64,000 bases of DNA, from assembly GCA_026182355.1 (NCBI GenBank), contig JAPFBL010000602.1, forward strand, positions 239,001-303,000, read 5' to 3'. Position 1 is the first letter of the stretch. Each line of letters starts with the position of its first letter. Source of the stretch: Hermatobates lingyangjiaoensis. Lineage: Eukaryota > Arthropoda > Insecta > Hemiptera > Hermatobatidae. Of this stretch, positions 43,000-54,070 are shown piece after piece. The translations under genes were made by a program, and so were the position numbers. Below the pieces are notes generated by a model that saw nothing but the letters and a program-made list of their open reading frames with translations, was not told the origin of the DNA and made no database searches.

Positions 43000-43400
43000 C
43001 GATTAAAGCTTTATAAATTATTTAATATTTCGACAAAACGCCGTCATGAGGAAGTGATGTTTATGACTTAAGAAGCAAACCAAGATTGACTCTGTTTTGT
43101 AAATACGTATAAGTTTATATACTCGTATATAATATATTTCAGAATAGACAAAGAAACATAGGTAAATTAAAAACACACAATTACAGTCTCTAATTTTCGT
43201 TTTGGGTGCGTATGCGGTAACATTATTTGTTTCCAACAATCTCTGTACCAGTGCGCATGGTTTCCTTCTCTTATCTCACTGGATGACGTTTTAAACCAAA
43301 AAATTAGAGACTGCAAGTGTGTGTTTTTAATTTACCTATGTTTTTTTGTCAATACTGAACTTAAGTTGTTAAGTATTTATATATTATATATAGCGCATGA
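43000..43400. mobile_element. Decayed inverted family D cassette
   Basis: GAAACATAGGTAAATTAAAA (43155-43174) and its complement (about 43325-43345) mark the arms. Core boxes in both arms are mutated. Confidence 0.55.
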
Positions 43401-45172
43401 AAATTGTATTTAAGCAGCCAAAGGTTTTCATTTTAGCATAAGTCTACCACTCGTATAAAACCTTGCTCCTTCCTCACCTTCCCAGAATCCCCCAAGACGA
43501 CTTAAGAGAAGATGACCTAGGAACCTCTACTGCCATGATGATCCACAATCAGGAAACAAAGTGGAAAGTTGAACCAGTGGGTTCCATTCTTTGCTCATGT
43601 TTGTCAAAGTTATTTGTATTGCTCATACTACATATACTTGTTACGCATCATATGCGTAGTTGCGTATTGAAATAAATATGTTAAAAAAAAAGTATATGTC
43701 TTGAAATAGAAATGAACTTAAAAATACAAAAATTATGTTTAATGTTGAAATATTGAAAGATAAGAAGTATTTCTCTTAGTCGATATGAGTGGAGAATTTT
43801 AGTAATGATTCTATCATGGATTAATCATAAAGAGCGAAAGAGTGAGAACGAGAGAAGGGGGAGAGAGAAATAGAGTGAAAAAATTACAGAAGAACTATAA
43901 ATTAACTGTAAGTTGGAATTTACAAAATAAACAACGACCAACCAGAAAAAAAAAGGCCTCAGAAAAATGACTCGGTAACAATCTAATTGGATAGTAAATT
44001 TTGCAAATTGGGCGTAGAATTGTTAAAGTCTGTCCGAAGAAGGATTTGGTGAATATGTGCGCTCGAAGAGGTGTAATTTTGGCCACGAATTAGAAGGAAA
44101 ATTAGTCATTTAATAGAGCGTAAGGTAATTTATGGTAGACGAGACGAGAGGTAGGAAGCAAACCTACACTTAGCAAAGCTGTTGAACGATGTTGTAGGGT
44201 ATCCCAGAGGCGTGCCTTCCTCAAGGTCTACGCTTTCAAAGTGCCAATTCTTCTTTAATCGTCAAAACACTTTTCCTTTTTCAAAACCAGTAAGTTGCAT
44301 CTTTTATTTTATACACTTCAAAAACGTTTCTTTTATTAATTCTTTAGAAAATACAGTCATTTCGTTATGTTTATTTCATTTATAAAGATAAATAAATGAT
44401 ATTTCAAAACACGCAATAAACAAACTTCTGTACTTCAATAGTCATCACTACAGAACTAATAGACATTGAAACTCATTTTAGATACTAATGATAAATAAAA
44501 TATATAAATACTCAATTTTAAGAGAAATATAATTCTAATAATCATCATGAAATCAAGTGGAACTGAAGTACCTTCATTTTATTATTATTTAATATAGAAT
44601 TTCTTAAATTAAATTTTGCGATTATAATAAAAATGTGTTATATCAAGTTTTAAGAAATATCGCTTAATTTTGTTTTTTTAAAGGTATTTGTCTTTTTAAT
44701 CCTAGATGAAAGAAAACGAATTAAATTACCAATCTCAGATACCGTTAGTCATAGATTTCATAAATAATTTAATTTGTTAATAACATATTTAAAGCTGTTA
44801 ATCCGTTTGCTTAATTTTTGCTTATTCATACCATTCTATAAATAATAAATCGCATCAATTTTTATAATTTTTTTTAAATGATATCAAATTTTTTTAAATA
44901 ACGTTTTTGAGTGCGTGCTAAAATTTTTTCCTTTGAAAGATTAGTACAGTTTTTTTATGTCTTTTTTTTAGAATCAGATCGTTTATTGCGGTTATTAACC
45001 CCGTTTTAAAGTCAGCAATTCAGTAGCTAGAAGACAGTAATATATAATAAATAAATCAAAATGATATGCAAATATAATTTGAAAAAAGAAGAAACCATCC
45101 GGAAAAGATGACTCCGAGAGATGATCATGCATTAAGGTGGTAAATGTGCTCTCCTGCATAGCTCTCAATATA
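43401..45172. other. Non-coding stretch
   Basis: No gene is recognised. 43440-43680 holds an unremarkable 70-codon frame. A purine-rich patch lies at 43826-43880. Most of 44300-44980 is very AT-rich. Confidence 0.5.
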
Positions 45173-46383
45173 ACCATGAGATTTTGGAATCAGATATGAA
45201 ATTTAACATAAGTTTTTGGAGTCGAATATGAGATTTAACATGAGATTTTGGAGTCGGATAAGAGATTTAACTATAGAGTTTGGAGTCAGAAAAGAGATTT
45301 AACATGAGATTTCGGAATCGAATATGAAATTTTGGAGTCGGATATGAAATTTAACATGAGAATTTGGAATGGGATATGAGATTTAACATTAGATTTTGGA
45401 GTCGAAAATGAGATTTAACATGAGATTTTGGAGTCGGATATGAGAATTAACATCAGATTTTGAAATCGGATAAGAGATTTAACATTAGATTTTGGAGTCG
45501 AAAATGAGATTTAACATGAGATTTTGGAGTCGAAAATGAGATTTAACATGAGATTTTGAAATCGGATAAGAGATTTAACATTAGATTTTGGAGTCGAAAA
45601 TGAGATTTAACATGAGATTTTGGAGTCGAAAATGAGATTTAACATGAGATTTTGAAATCGGATAAGAGATTTAACATTAGAGTTTGGAGTCAGAAAAGAG
45701 ATTTAACATGAGATTTCGGAATCGAATATGAAATTTAACATGAGATTTTGGAGTCGAATATGAAATTTAACATGAGATTTGGAGTCGAAAATGAAATTTA
45801 ACATGAGATTTTGGAGTCGAATATTAAATTTAACATGAGATTTTGGAGTCAAATATGAAATTTAACATGAGATTTCGGAATCGAATATGAGATTTAACAT
45901 GAGATTTTGGAGTCGAATATGAAATTTAACATGAGATTTTGGAGTCGGATATGAAATTTAACATGAGATTTTGGAATCGGATATGAGATTTAACATTAGA
46001 TTTTGGAGTCGAAAATGAGATTTAACATGAGATTTTGGAATCGGATATGAGATTTAACATGAGATTTTGGAGTCAAATATGAGATTTAACATGAGATTTT
46101 GGAGTCGGATATGAAATTTAACATGAGATTTTGGAGTCGAATATTAAATTTAACATGAGATTTTGGAGTCAAATATGAAATTTAACATGAGATTTCGGAA
46201 TCGAATATGAGATTTAACATGAGATTTTGGAGTCGAATATGAAATTTAACATGAGATTTTGGAATCGGATATGAAATTTAACATGAGATTTCGGAATCGG
46301 ATATGAGATTTAACATTAGATTTTGGAGTCGAAAATGAGATTTAACATGAGATTTTGGAGTCAAATATGAGATTTAACATGAT
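45173..46383. repeat. 32-bp satellite array, about 38 units
   Basis: The unit is TGAGATTTAACATGAGATTT followed by TGGAGTCGAATA (32 bp). Each unit is itself two related halves (TGAGATTTAACA and TGAGATTTTGGA). Variants at the GTCGAA/GTCGGA/GTCAAA position are interspersed, and larger blocks recur (for example 45840-45990 resembles 46150-46290), pointing to higher-order duplication. The array ends sharply at GATAGGTTTC. It is not a CRISPR array: there are no unique spacers. Confidence 0.96.
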
Positions 46384-47499
46384 AGGTTTCTTTTTTCTTT
46401 CAAATTATATTTACTAATTATTCTGATTTATTTATTTATTATTAATGTAATTTAGGTACTGTATTTCTGACTTTAAAACGACGTTAATAACAGCAATAAA
46501 CAATCTGATTGTAAAAAAAAAAAAAAAAGAAAATACGTATGCAATAATTCTGTTAGTGACTCTCACAAGGACCTTACTCATTGAAATATCAAACAAATAT
46601 TTATAGAATTTCATATTGAATCTAGAGTAGTTATTGTTTTACAACCTTATTTCAAATTACAAAAATAGTAATGCAATCGGACTTAAAATTACAATAAACA
46701 GAGGACAGAAAAAAAAACGCTCAGTACTTTTAAAATATCAATCATACTAAGTGTTCAGTTGTGTTCTCCGTTTTGGGCAAGTTGAATTTTATATATACAT
46801 ACTATATATTATTTGTACTAATATAATATAATAAGGGTACTATTTATCACAATATATCCTATTGATTGTTTATCAATTATACTCGACTTTTTAGACTGTG
46901 TTTGAATTAAGAATAATATTGCAGAAGTCAATTCATTATTTTGATAAGAATGCTATGCACTGCTGGCTTCGCGTGACCTTAACAAGAAAAACCTAAAGCC
47001 ATTAAAATGTGTTTAGTATTTTAATGATTCTTTAAGTTTTTTTTTTAAGAATCTAATTATTCAAACTCTCTATAGGTGATGATTATAATGGAAGTAGCGA
47101 CAGGACAGGTCACGGAACAGATGGACGTTAAGCCTGCCCATAGCCGGGCTTCAATTGCCCAGTGACTGTTTTAATTACACTCCGCACTTCTTATCCTCAT
47201 CTCATCTTCACAACATCATTTTATTATCTCCTTCACCAATGGTATTTCATTTAAAAAAAAAAGAAAAAAAAAGAGATAATCTTCAATTAAATTCAATTGT
47301 TGCTGAATGAATATCAACAATGTAAGATAATTAGTTTTTTTTTCTTATATAAAGTAGCCAAAGCAAGTTAATAGTTGGTATAATTAGTTGAAGGCTGGTT
47401 ATGGTAATCCTTGAGTAGAACTACTTGGTTTTATTGTTATTTAAAAGAGAGACGCTAATGATATAACTACTATATGATAAGTGTTGGGGTAGTTGAAGG
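46384..47499. other. Spacer between two satellites
   Basis: AT-rich, with no gene recognised. A patch at 47085-47165 is GC-richer and unique in the window. Confidence 0.5.
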
Positions 47500-48223
47500 C
47501 TCATATGGTCCAAGAAGAGGCTGGCTCATATGGTCCAAGAAGAGGCTGGCTCATATGGTCCAAGAAGAGGCTGGCTCATATGGTCCAAGAAGAGGCTGGC
47601 TCATATGGCCCAGGAAGAGGCTGGCTCATATGGTCCAAGAAGAGGCTGGCTCATATGGTCCAAGAAGAGGCTGGCTCATATTGCCCAGGAAGAGACTGGC
47701 TCATATGGTCCAAGAAGAGGCTGGCTCATATTGCCCAGGAAGAGACTGGCTCATATGGTCCAAGAAGAGGCTGGCTCATATGGTCCAAGAATAGGCTGGC
47801 TCATATGGCCCAGGAAGAGGCTGGCCCATATGGCCCAGGAAGAGGCTGGCTCATATTGCCCAGGAAGAGGCTGGGTCATATGGTCCAAGAAGAGGCTGGC
47901 TCATATGGTCCAAGAAGAGGCTGGCTCATATGGTTCAAGAAGAGGCTGGCTCATATGGTTCAAGAAGAGGCTGGCTCATATGGTTCAAGAAGAGGCTGGC
48001 TCATATGGTCCAAGAAGAGGCTGGCTCATATGGTTCAAGAAGAGGCTGGCTCATATGGTTCAAGAAGAGGCTGGCTCATATGGTTCAAGAAGAGGCTGGC
48101 TCATATGGTTCAAGAAGAGGCTGGCTCATATGGTTCAAGAAGAGGCTGGCTCATATGGTTCAAGAAGAGGCTGGCTCATATGGTTCAAGAAGAGGCTGGC
48201 TCATATGGTTCAAGAAGAGGCTG
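47500..48223 (+). repeat. 25-bp minisatellite, 29 units
   Basis: The unit is CTCATATGGTCCAAGAAGAG plus GCTGG, repeated 29 times at exactly 25-bp spacing (47500 to 48200). Because 25 is not a multiple of three and the unit has no stop in any phase, all three plus frames stay open (up to 273 codons), each encoding the same 25-residue cycle. No start context, splice signal or relative supports a protein. Variants GGCCCAGG and TTGCCCAGG occur only in units 5-15, and GGTTC dominates units 18-29. Confidence 0.97.
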
Positions 48224-48680
48224 CAAACAGGACAGCTTCCATCCCCCACCCCACCCCCTACCCCTTAGCTAGGGTTGAACCAGGGCGACCCTTGGGTCTA
48301 CGAAAACCAACGACCAACGCTTCTTTCCATGCACTGCAGTTCACGTTCTAAATAGCAGTTACACATCATGGACCTACAACTGCTGTGTTTGTAGAGTCAG
48401 TAAGTGAATGTTCGTTATGTTTTATTCGATTTGTCAGTATACATTATTGCGTAATCGTTTGGTCTTCTTGAGCAATAAAAAGTTGTCGGTTTAGGGTTTG
48501 GCTTTCTATTTTAAGAACAGCCTCTATGATGGATGTGGTTGGGGAATTCATTAGATATAGGCTCTGGACAAAGGGGTTTGGTGGGACGACAGTAGTGATC
48601 TCGGATAAATGACCTGTTTACATGATATCTGCCATGCCGTTTGCAGGTCAAATTAACAGCACAATATAACCAATTACCAG
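48224..48680. other. Spacer
   Basis: Repeat-poor and more balanced in composition; no exon recognised. A TA tract begins at 48681. Confidence 0.45.
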
Positions 48681-48681
48681 T

Positions 48682-48712
<31 letters not shown>

Positions 48713-49005
48713 AATTCAAAACGAAGGAAACACACAGAAAGACACAGACATAACTCACATCGATATTTCGACCATTGTCGTCATCAGGAGGTGTGAAGAG
48801 CGAAGAGCGAAGAGTCCCGCAGGAAGACAGGGCGGTACTGAGTACCATCCTTCGCTCTTCACACCTTCTGATGACGACGATGGTCGAAATATCGATGTGA
48901 GTTATGTCTGTGTCTTTCTGTGTGTTTCCTTCGTTTTGAATTTATTTTATTTTAAAAAAGTCCGCTGGACCGTTTCTTTTAATTGTATATATATATATAT
49001 ATAAT
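48681..49005. mobile_element. Inverted family A cassette with two motifs
   Basis: Arms 48708-48800 and 48850-48955 are inverted copies. Motifs: minus 48756-48793 (CTGATGA 48787-48781) and plus 48862-48899 (CTGATGA 48868-48874, GAAA 48886-48889). The right edge has GTCCGCTGGACCGTTTC. TA tracts lie on both sides. It closely resembles 2266-2545. Confidence 0.82.
48862..48899 (+). ncRNA. Hammerhead-like motif, family A
   Basis: CACCTT, CTGATGA, C, GAC/GTC-type helix II (GACGATGGTC), GAAA, TATC, GATGTG. Helix I pairs at four to five of six positions. The putative cut follows the C of ATC. Confidence 0.55.
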
Positions 49006-49019
49006 TGTCATAATAACAC

Positions 49020-49150
49020 ATGATATAAATATGTATTCAGGTAACTCCCACAAATGATTGAAGATAACCACTCTGAGGCCTTTCGTTTTCACGTTGTCAA
49101 GAGCAAGTGAATACAATTTGTGGCAAAGTTATGGATTTGTATTGTATTCA
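49020..49150 (-). mobile_element. Decayed family S piece
   Basis: It shares GAGGCCTTTCGTTTTCACG with 12811-12829 in the same orientation, but the core box is altered (CTTGACAA). The block TCAGGTAACTC also matches 12774-12783. Confidence 0.6.
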
Positions 49151-49199
49151 CGATATCCGTAACAAGAATAAAATAAATTCAATTTTCTTAGCAGATAGT

Positions 49200-50114
49200 C
49201 TATTTCAACTAGACAGTCTAGTCGAAGGTTTTGTCTGGTTAACATTGTTATTCCTTTAAATAATGTAAATTTCATTTTCTTAGTTTAAAAAAAATTCTTA
49301 CTTCTGTAAGTAATATTGTTTTATGTATCTCTGAAATACTTCTTCTTGTAATATTCATAAGTTGTAAGAATCCATTTTCATATTGTGTATATGTTTGATG
49401 TTGATATGTGATTTCTTATTATTCTTTGTTTTTAGTCCTATGAAAAAGGTTTTAAATAAAACCGAAACGTTTGCAGCGAGAGTTTTATTTTTTATCCTGG
49501 AAAATTGACCGAATCCCGATTAGAGAACACACCTATTCTATCAAACGGTCAATATATTATTGAACCTGTTATAATATATATATATATATATATATATTAT
49601 ATTATTATATGTTGAATGCCAGATTAGATATTGTAAAAGACGAGCCAATCCCTGTTACGTATTACTTTGGGCACTTCTTATTGGTTGTGGGTGTTTATTC
49701 GTTGAACACGTTTCTCCTTAGCACACTCCGTCTGCTCGGCCGCCTCAGCCTTCACTCCGGGAGAGGGCTCGCAGTCCCTACTTAATTTTCCAATAGAGTT
49801 GGATGAACCCCTTTACTGCAGTGTTTTCTTGAAGAATGCGTGGCGCCTTCCTCGTGTCGTTGCGACCGGTTTCGACCGTTCCTCGGTCATTCTCAAGCTG
49901 GTGGGTGTAGTTCCTGGCTGGATTGTGCGTTATTATATGTTGAATGCCAGATTAGATATTGTAAAAGACGAGCCAATCCCTGTTCATTTTCTTAGTTTAA
50001 AAAAATTCTTACTTCTGCCTATGAAAAAGGTTTTAAAATAAAACCAAAACGTCGGCAATGAGAGTTTGATTTTTGAACCTAGAAAATTTGACCAAATCCC
50101 GATTAAATAACACA

Positions 50115-50130
<16 letters not shown>
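49200..50130. mobile_element. Family E ends separated by a GC-richer segment flanked by direct repeats
   Basis: Family E halves lie at 49425-49565 and 49985-50115. Between them a 50-bp sequence starting TTATATGTTGAATGCCAGAT occurs at 49603-49653 and 49932-49982. The enclosed 49660-49930 segment is GC-richer and contains a minus-strand GACCG...CGGTCGAAACC element with a near-core (TTGAGAA), a possible further hammerhead-like family. Confidence 0.65.
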
Positions 50131-50168
<38 letters not shown>

Positions 50169-50315
50169 ATATTATATTGGTATACTTTGGGAGCAGACCT
50201 TCTTTTAAACAGGTCTTCATTTATATGATACCACAAAGATGGAAAAGTAGCATTCGAAACCTTGAAAAGGTATGTAGGAAACATACTAAACTTAATGTTG
50301 GCAAGATATTTAATG

Positions 50316-50345
<30 letters not shown>
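50130..50345. pseudogene. Rearranged PLE N-terminal coding fragments
   Basis: Plus strand 50225-50320 reads IPQRWKSSIRNLEKVCRKHT then KLNVGKIFNEVYIYI into a TA tract. The preceding 50172-50212 is the inverted complement of the next segment (CLKEGLLPKYTNI on the minus strand), also ending in TA. Two pieces of one coding region are thus joined head to head. Confidence 0.7.
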
Positions 50346-50355
<10 letters not shown>

Positions 50356-50680
50356 ATTTCACATAAACACGTGAAATAACAATCAATGATCAAACCACAA
50401 TAAGAAAATGGGAAAACAAGACTAAGATCTTTTAACCGAAACAAGCGGTCTTCGTCAGAGTCAAAAACCCAACTGACTGTCTTCGTCATGGTTTTTGACT
50501 CTGACGAAGACCGCTTGTTACGGTTGAATGATCTTAGTCTTGTTTTCCCATTTTCTTATTGTGGTTTGATCATTATATATATATATTTGATGTGTGAAAG
50601 ATTGAAAGATCTTAGTCTTTTTTCGCCATTTCATATTGTGGTTTGACCATTGATTGTTATTTATATATAAATGGCTGGGT
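50346..50680. mobile_element. Inverted family C cassette
   Basis: Arms 50352-50475 and 50485-50575. The minus motif at 50420-50462 is intact (CTGACGA 50458-50452). The plus arm has GAAT in place of GAAA. A further C fragment lies at 50590-50665. Confidence 0.76.
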
Positions 50681-51102
50681 TAAGAAAAGGCGTCAAATAT
50701 TTGAAAAGAATAAGAGGTAGGAAGCATGTAGAGAAACACGAGTGGTTTTGCTTTATGATGGTTTATGGACAAAGTACCCCGTGTCCGTGGGCCGACTGAA
50801 GGTATTTCCCCACCCCCCGTGAGTTCAGTAATTCGGCATGGCTAAGTCATATTAGCTTCTGTTAAGTAGTTTTCAACTGACTCTCTCACCCTCCCTTCCC
50901 CCTCCCAACATATTACCAAGTATTAAGTCTCTTTTAACTTCCTTCTTAAAACCCCATAATCCAACATTGTCATGTGTCTCGGCATTTCTTCACTTAATTT
51001 TTAACTTGCAGAACAAATCTCTTTCCTGTCCTTTTGTTCGGATCGTCTGCAAAAATATTCTTCTATGAACAAATGCTTGTGATTTCAAATGAAATATTAT
51101 AA
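50681..51102. other. Repeat-poor spacer
   Basis: No gene is recognised. C-rich patches at 50806-50820 and 50890-50910. Confidence 0.45.
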
Positions 51103-51116
51103 TAAGTCATTAAACT

Positions 51117-51443
51117 GAGGGGTCAGGCTAGCTCAGTGGTTACGTGCTCGCCTCTGATCTGATAGGACCGGGGTTCGATCCTCACCTGGCCTTCGATTTA
51201 TTCATGCGGGAGGTGAATAAATCCGAGCACGTCGTCCCTCGGAGAAGGACGTTAAACCGTCGGTCCCGAGCCTGTACGATGTCAGGTACTCGTTAAAGAT
51301 CCCCTACTCTAAATATATTTGAGTTAGGCAAAATTTAGGACTCCCACTGTAGAATCAATCTTCATTGAGTGGTATCACAAAGGGCCAATGCTCGGCCTAC
51401 GTGTGTTCCCTTGTGGAACTGCCACTCCAACCAAACCTACTCG
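51117..51443 (+). mobile_element. tRNA-derived SINE with 14-bp target-site duplication (reference copy)
   Basis: The head GGGGTCAGGCTAGCTCAGTG leads into a box A-like region, and GGTTCGATCC is a perfect box B-like block. After CACCTGGCC the body has a hairpin-forming ATTTATTC...GAATAAAT segment, then GACGTTAAACCGTCGGTCCC, GTTAAAGATC and a tail ending CCAACCAAACCTACTCG. TAAGTCATTAAACT is perfectly duplicated at 51103-51116 and 51444-51457. It is the best-preserved copy here. The conserved core suggests a domain-bearing SINE superfamily, which I cannot name with certainty. Confidence 0.96.
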
Positions 51444-51457
51444 TAAGTCATTAAACT

Positions 51458-51945
51458 ATTTCTAATCAATCATCCTTAAACATTCATCAGATTGGAAACA
51501 ATACCGTTGTATGGAGCAAAATTTACACCAAGTGAGCCAGTTAATTATCATTTTATTAGCCTTTTTCTTAAATTCATTTTATTAAGATTTCAAGTCCTTT
51601 TTATATTTACAACTAAATATAAAAAATTGTGTAAATGAATTAAAAATTGAATTAATCCAACCATAGGGAAGCCAAGTGCATACAAAATAATTCTGCGGCA
51701 TTATCAAATGAATATTATAAATTCTTTGGACGTCTGTTTCTATAAGAAATCTAATTGAAGAGATGAAAGCATTCTTTTGAAGTTACAATGGCAATGATTC
51801 ATTGAATGAGTCATCGAATATCCCAGATAATATTATTAAGTGACTTCCACTTATGAATTAACAAAAATTATGCGTAAGTTCTTTAATTGATAATCAAATA
51901 AAGTTCCCATTCTGTACTTATAATCTGTTAAAACTTCAACTTCTA
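51458..51945. other. AT-rich spacer
   Basis: No gene is recognised. Confidence 0.45.
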
Positions 51946-52205
51946 GTATATAGATATATATATATATAAATATTCTACAAAAACAAGTGGTCTGATCGTT
52001 AAGGCTTGAATTCTTTTCTTTATATATATATATACACCATGATAAACGAAAAACGGTCTGGCAGGACAAATAACAATTAAAATAAGCAGTGACACATAAA
52101 CAGAAACACAACAAAGACTCACTTTTCAATATTTCGACGTGTAATGGCGGTCGTCCTCAGGGGAAGAAGTGAAATTGACGGAGGGACGACAGTCAACCCT
52201 CCGTC

Positions 52206-52254
<49 letters not shown>

Positions 52255-52610
52255 CTTTAAATTACACAAAGCACGACGCAAAGCGAATGTCGCGCTCCGT
52301 CCTGAGGAGGAGATGTCTCTCACTTCGTCCTCTCTTCTAGTATACTCCTGATGACGAACAAGAGTTCGAAATGTTGAATTCTGTAAGTGTGCTTTTTATT
52401 CTTTTTTCTGTGTTGTACCGGGTTTCCACGACGGTTTCCTTCTGTTGTGCTTCCGGCGTGCTTGGTCACCCATTCTCTTTTCTCCTGAAGACGGATCATC
52501 CAAAAATTTGAGTTTGTAAGTGTGTCTCTTTCTCTGTGTGTTGCTTTTCTTCGTTTTTGAGCTGATTTTCGTCCAGTTTAGATAGTTTTTTCGAATTTTG
52601 AGTGAAATAT
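51945..52610. mobile_element. Chain of PLE ends from families I, B and Y joined at TA tracts
   Basis: 52075-52205 is a family I end (minus motif 52119-52170, CTGAGGA 52160-52154). After a TA tract (52207-52252), 52255-52425 is a family B half with an intact motif (52340-52383, CTGATGA 52348-52354, GAAA 52368-52371). Then 52427-52600 is family Y (GTGCTTCCGGCGTGCTTGGT, CTCCTGAAGACGGATCATCC), whose GAAA is lost. TA follows at 52608. Confidence 0.74.
52340..52383 (+). ncRNA. Hammerhead-like motif, family B
   Basis: CTGATGA, C, GAAC/GTTC with an AAGA loop, GAAA, TGTT, GAA. It differs from 3955-3997 at a few positions, mostly in loops, with helix II pairing kept. Confidence 0.5.
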
Positions 52611-53019
52611 ATATATATATATATATTCAAACCTTAACTATCAGACCACTTATATTTCTAGAATTTTAAAGTTGCATACATGAACAGTATATATTTAGTG
52701 TTTTAGATAATGTTATTAATGTATAAAACTAGATAGTACAATTAATTTAGTATATGTTTGATGTTGTATAATTAGAATGGGTGTAAGAAAAACCTGATGA
52801 AAACAAACCTGTTGATACAAAGTTATGTTTAGTTTTGATGTAAATTTTAGACTGTATAATTCCTTTTAATAATGGTTATTAATTAATATTATTGGTAATG
52901 TGAATTAAGTTATTATTATTGTTTATGATTTTCCTTGATAATGGTCTATGTAATCCAAAATGTCGGATCCCTTGTGAATATGACAAATAGATCATTTTGA
53001 TAATTGGTTTATATGTTAC
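52611..53019. other. AT-rich spacer
   Basis: No gene is recognised. Confidence 0.45.
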
Positions 53020-53150
53020 CAAAGAATTAGTAGACAATTAGTGAAGGTATGTAGAAAACATACCAGATTGGAAATAAGCAAGTCATTTAACGAAATCTGT
53101 TTAAAAGAAGGGCTGCTTCCAAAGTACACTAATATATATGTATATATTTC
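53020..53150 (+). pseudogene. PLE N-terminal coding fragment, open throughout
   Basis: The frame from about 53011 reads YQRISRQLVKVCRKHTRLEI, then SKSFNEICLKEGLLPKYTNI, and runs into a TA tract. It is the cleanest copy of the FN.ICLKEGLLPKYTN signature. Nothing downstream continues the protein. Confidence 0.78.
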
Positions 53151-53700
53151 CCAACGTCCAAAACACAGTATGAAATTAGAAAAAAATTAAAATTGTTCAA
53201 CCGTAACAAGCGGTTTTTGTTAGAGTCAAATCTCAGTTGAGACTTGACTGTGACAAAAACCGCTATGAAAGATAAAAGTGGCAAAAAGACAGACACAGAC
53301 ACAACGAACTTCTAAATTTTGACAATTATCATCGTCATCAGTATCGTAGAGTTTCTCATGAGTCAGGGCGTTGGCTTATACTATCCTTATACTTAAATAA
53401 ATATATATATACGTATATATAAATATATATGATCAAACCACAATACGCAATGGAAAAAAAGGACTAATATCTCCCCCATTTCATATTGTGGTTTGATTAT
53501 TGATTGTTATTTCACGTGTTTATATGAAATCTTTATATATATATATATATATTTACGGTACTGTTTTCTTGACCACAAATTACTAACAAACACTTTTTCT
53601 TCTTCTTGGAGTTTGGTCAGGGTAAATTCCTAAAACCCTGACCAAATTTCAAGAAGAAGAAAAAGTGTTTATATACTCGTATATATACGAGTATAGGTGT
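53151..53700. mobile_element. Decayed family C pieces and a small inverted repeat
   Basis: 53155-53275 is an old family C palindrome. 53430-53530 is a truncated C half-pair. At 53601-53672 inverted arms share AACACTTTTTCTTCTTCTTG and CCCTGACCAAA around AAATTCCTAAAA. Confidence 0.62.
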
Positions 53701-54070
53701 GCTCTCTAATCGGTTTCGGTCAATTTTCTAGGATAAAAAATCAATCTCTCAGTGCCAACGTATCGGTTTTATTTAAAACTTTTTTCATAGACAGATGTAA
53801 GAATTTTTTAACTACGAAAAAGAAATTTACATTATTTAAAGGAACAACAACGTATTTGCTAGGATAAAAAATCAAACTCTTGGTGCCAGCGTTTCAGTTT
53901 TATATTATTGAATCTACTATATATATATATATATAATCGTTCTCAGCGTTTGCAACGATTCACATCCTCGTATTCCTGACGACGAGGACATCGAAATATT
54001 GTAGTGAATTTTAGTGATTTCTTTTCTGTGTGTTCTTTTGAAAATTCTAGTTTATATATATATACAAAAT
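53690..54070. mobile_element. Family E and family G ends
   Basis: 53695-53920 contains two minus-strand family E pieces (CAATTTTCTAGGATAAAAAA-like block twice). 53935-54050 is a family G half with a plus motif at 53966-54010 (CTGACGA 53976-53982, GAAA 53993-53996). Confidence 0.68.

Noticed and set aside
45173..46383. Regular short repeats that could suggest a CRISPR array
   Set aside because: Units are contiguous 32-bp repeats without unique spacers, and the genome is eukaryotic.
47493..48351. Three overlapping open frames of 106 to 273 codons on the plus strand
   Set aside because: They are the three phases of one 25-bp minisatellite without stops. There is no start context, non-repeat domain or other support for a protein.
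51117..51189. A possible tRNA gene (box A and box B present)
   Set aside because: The tRNA-like sequence is the head of a SINE with target-site duplications, and the same head recurs at 5 other places. The cloverleaf is imperfect.
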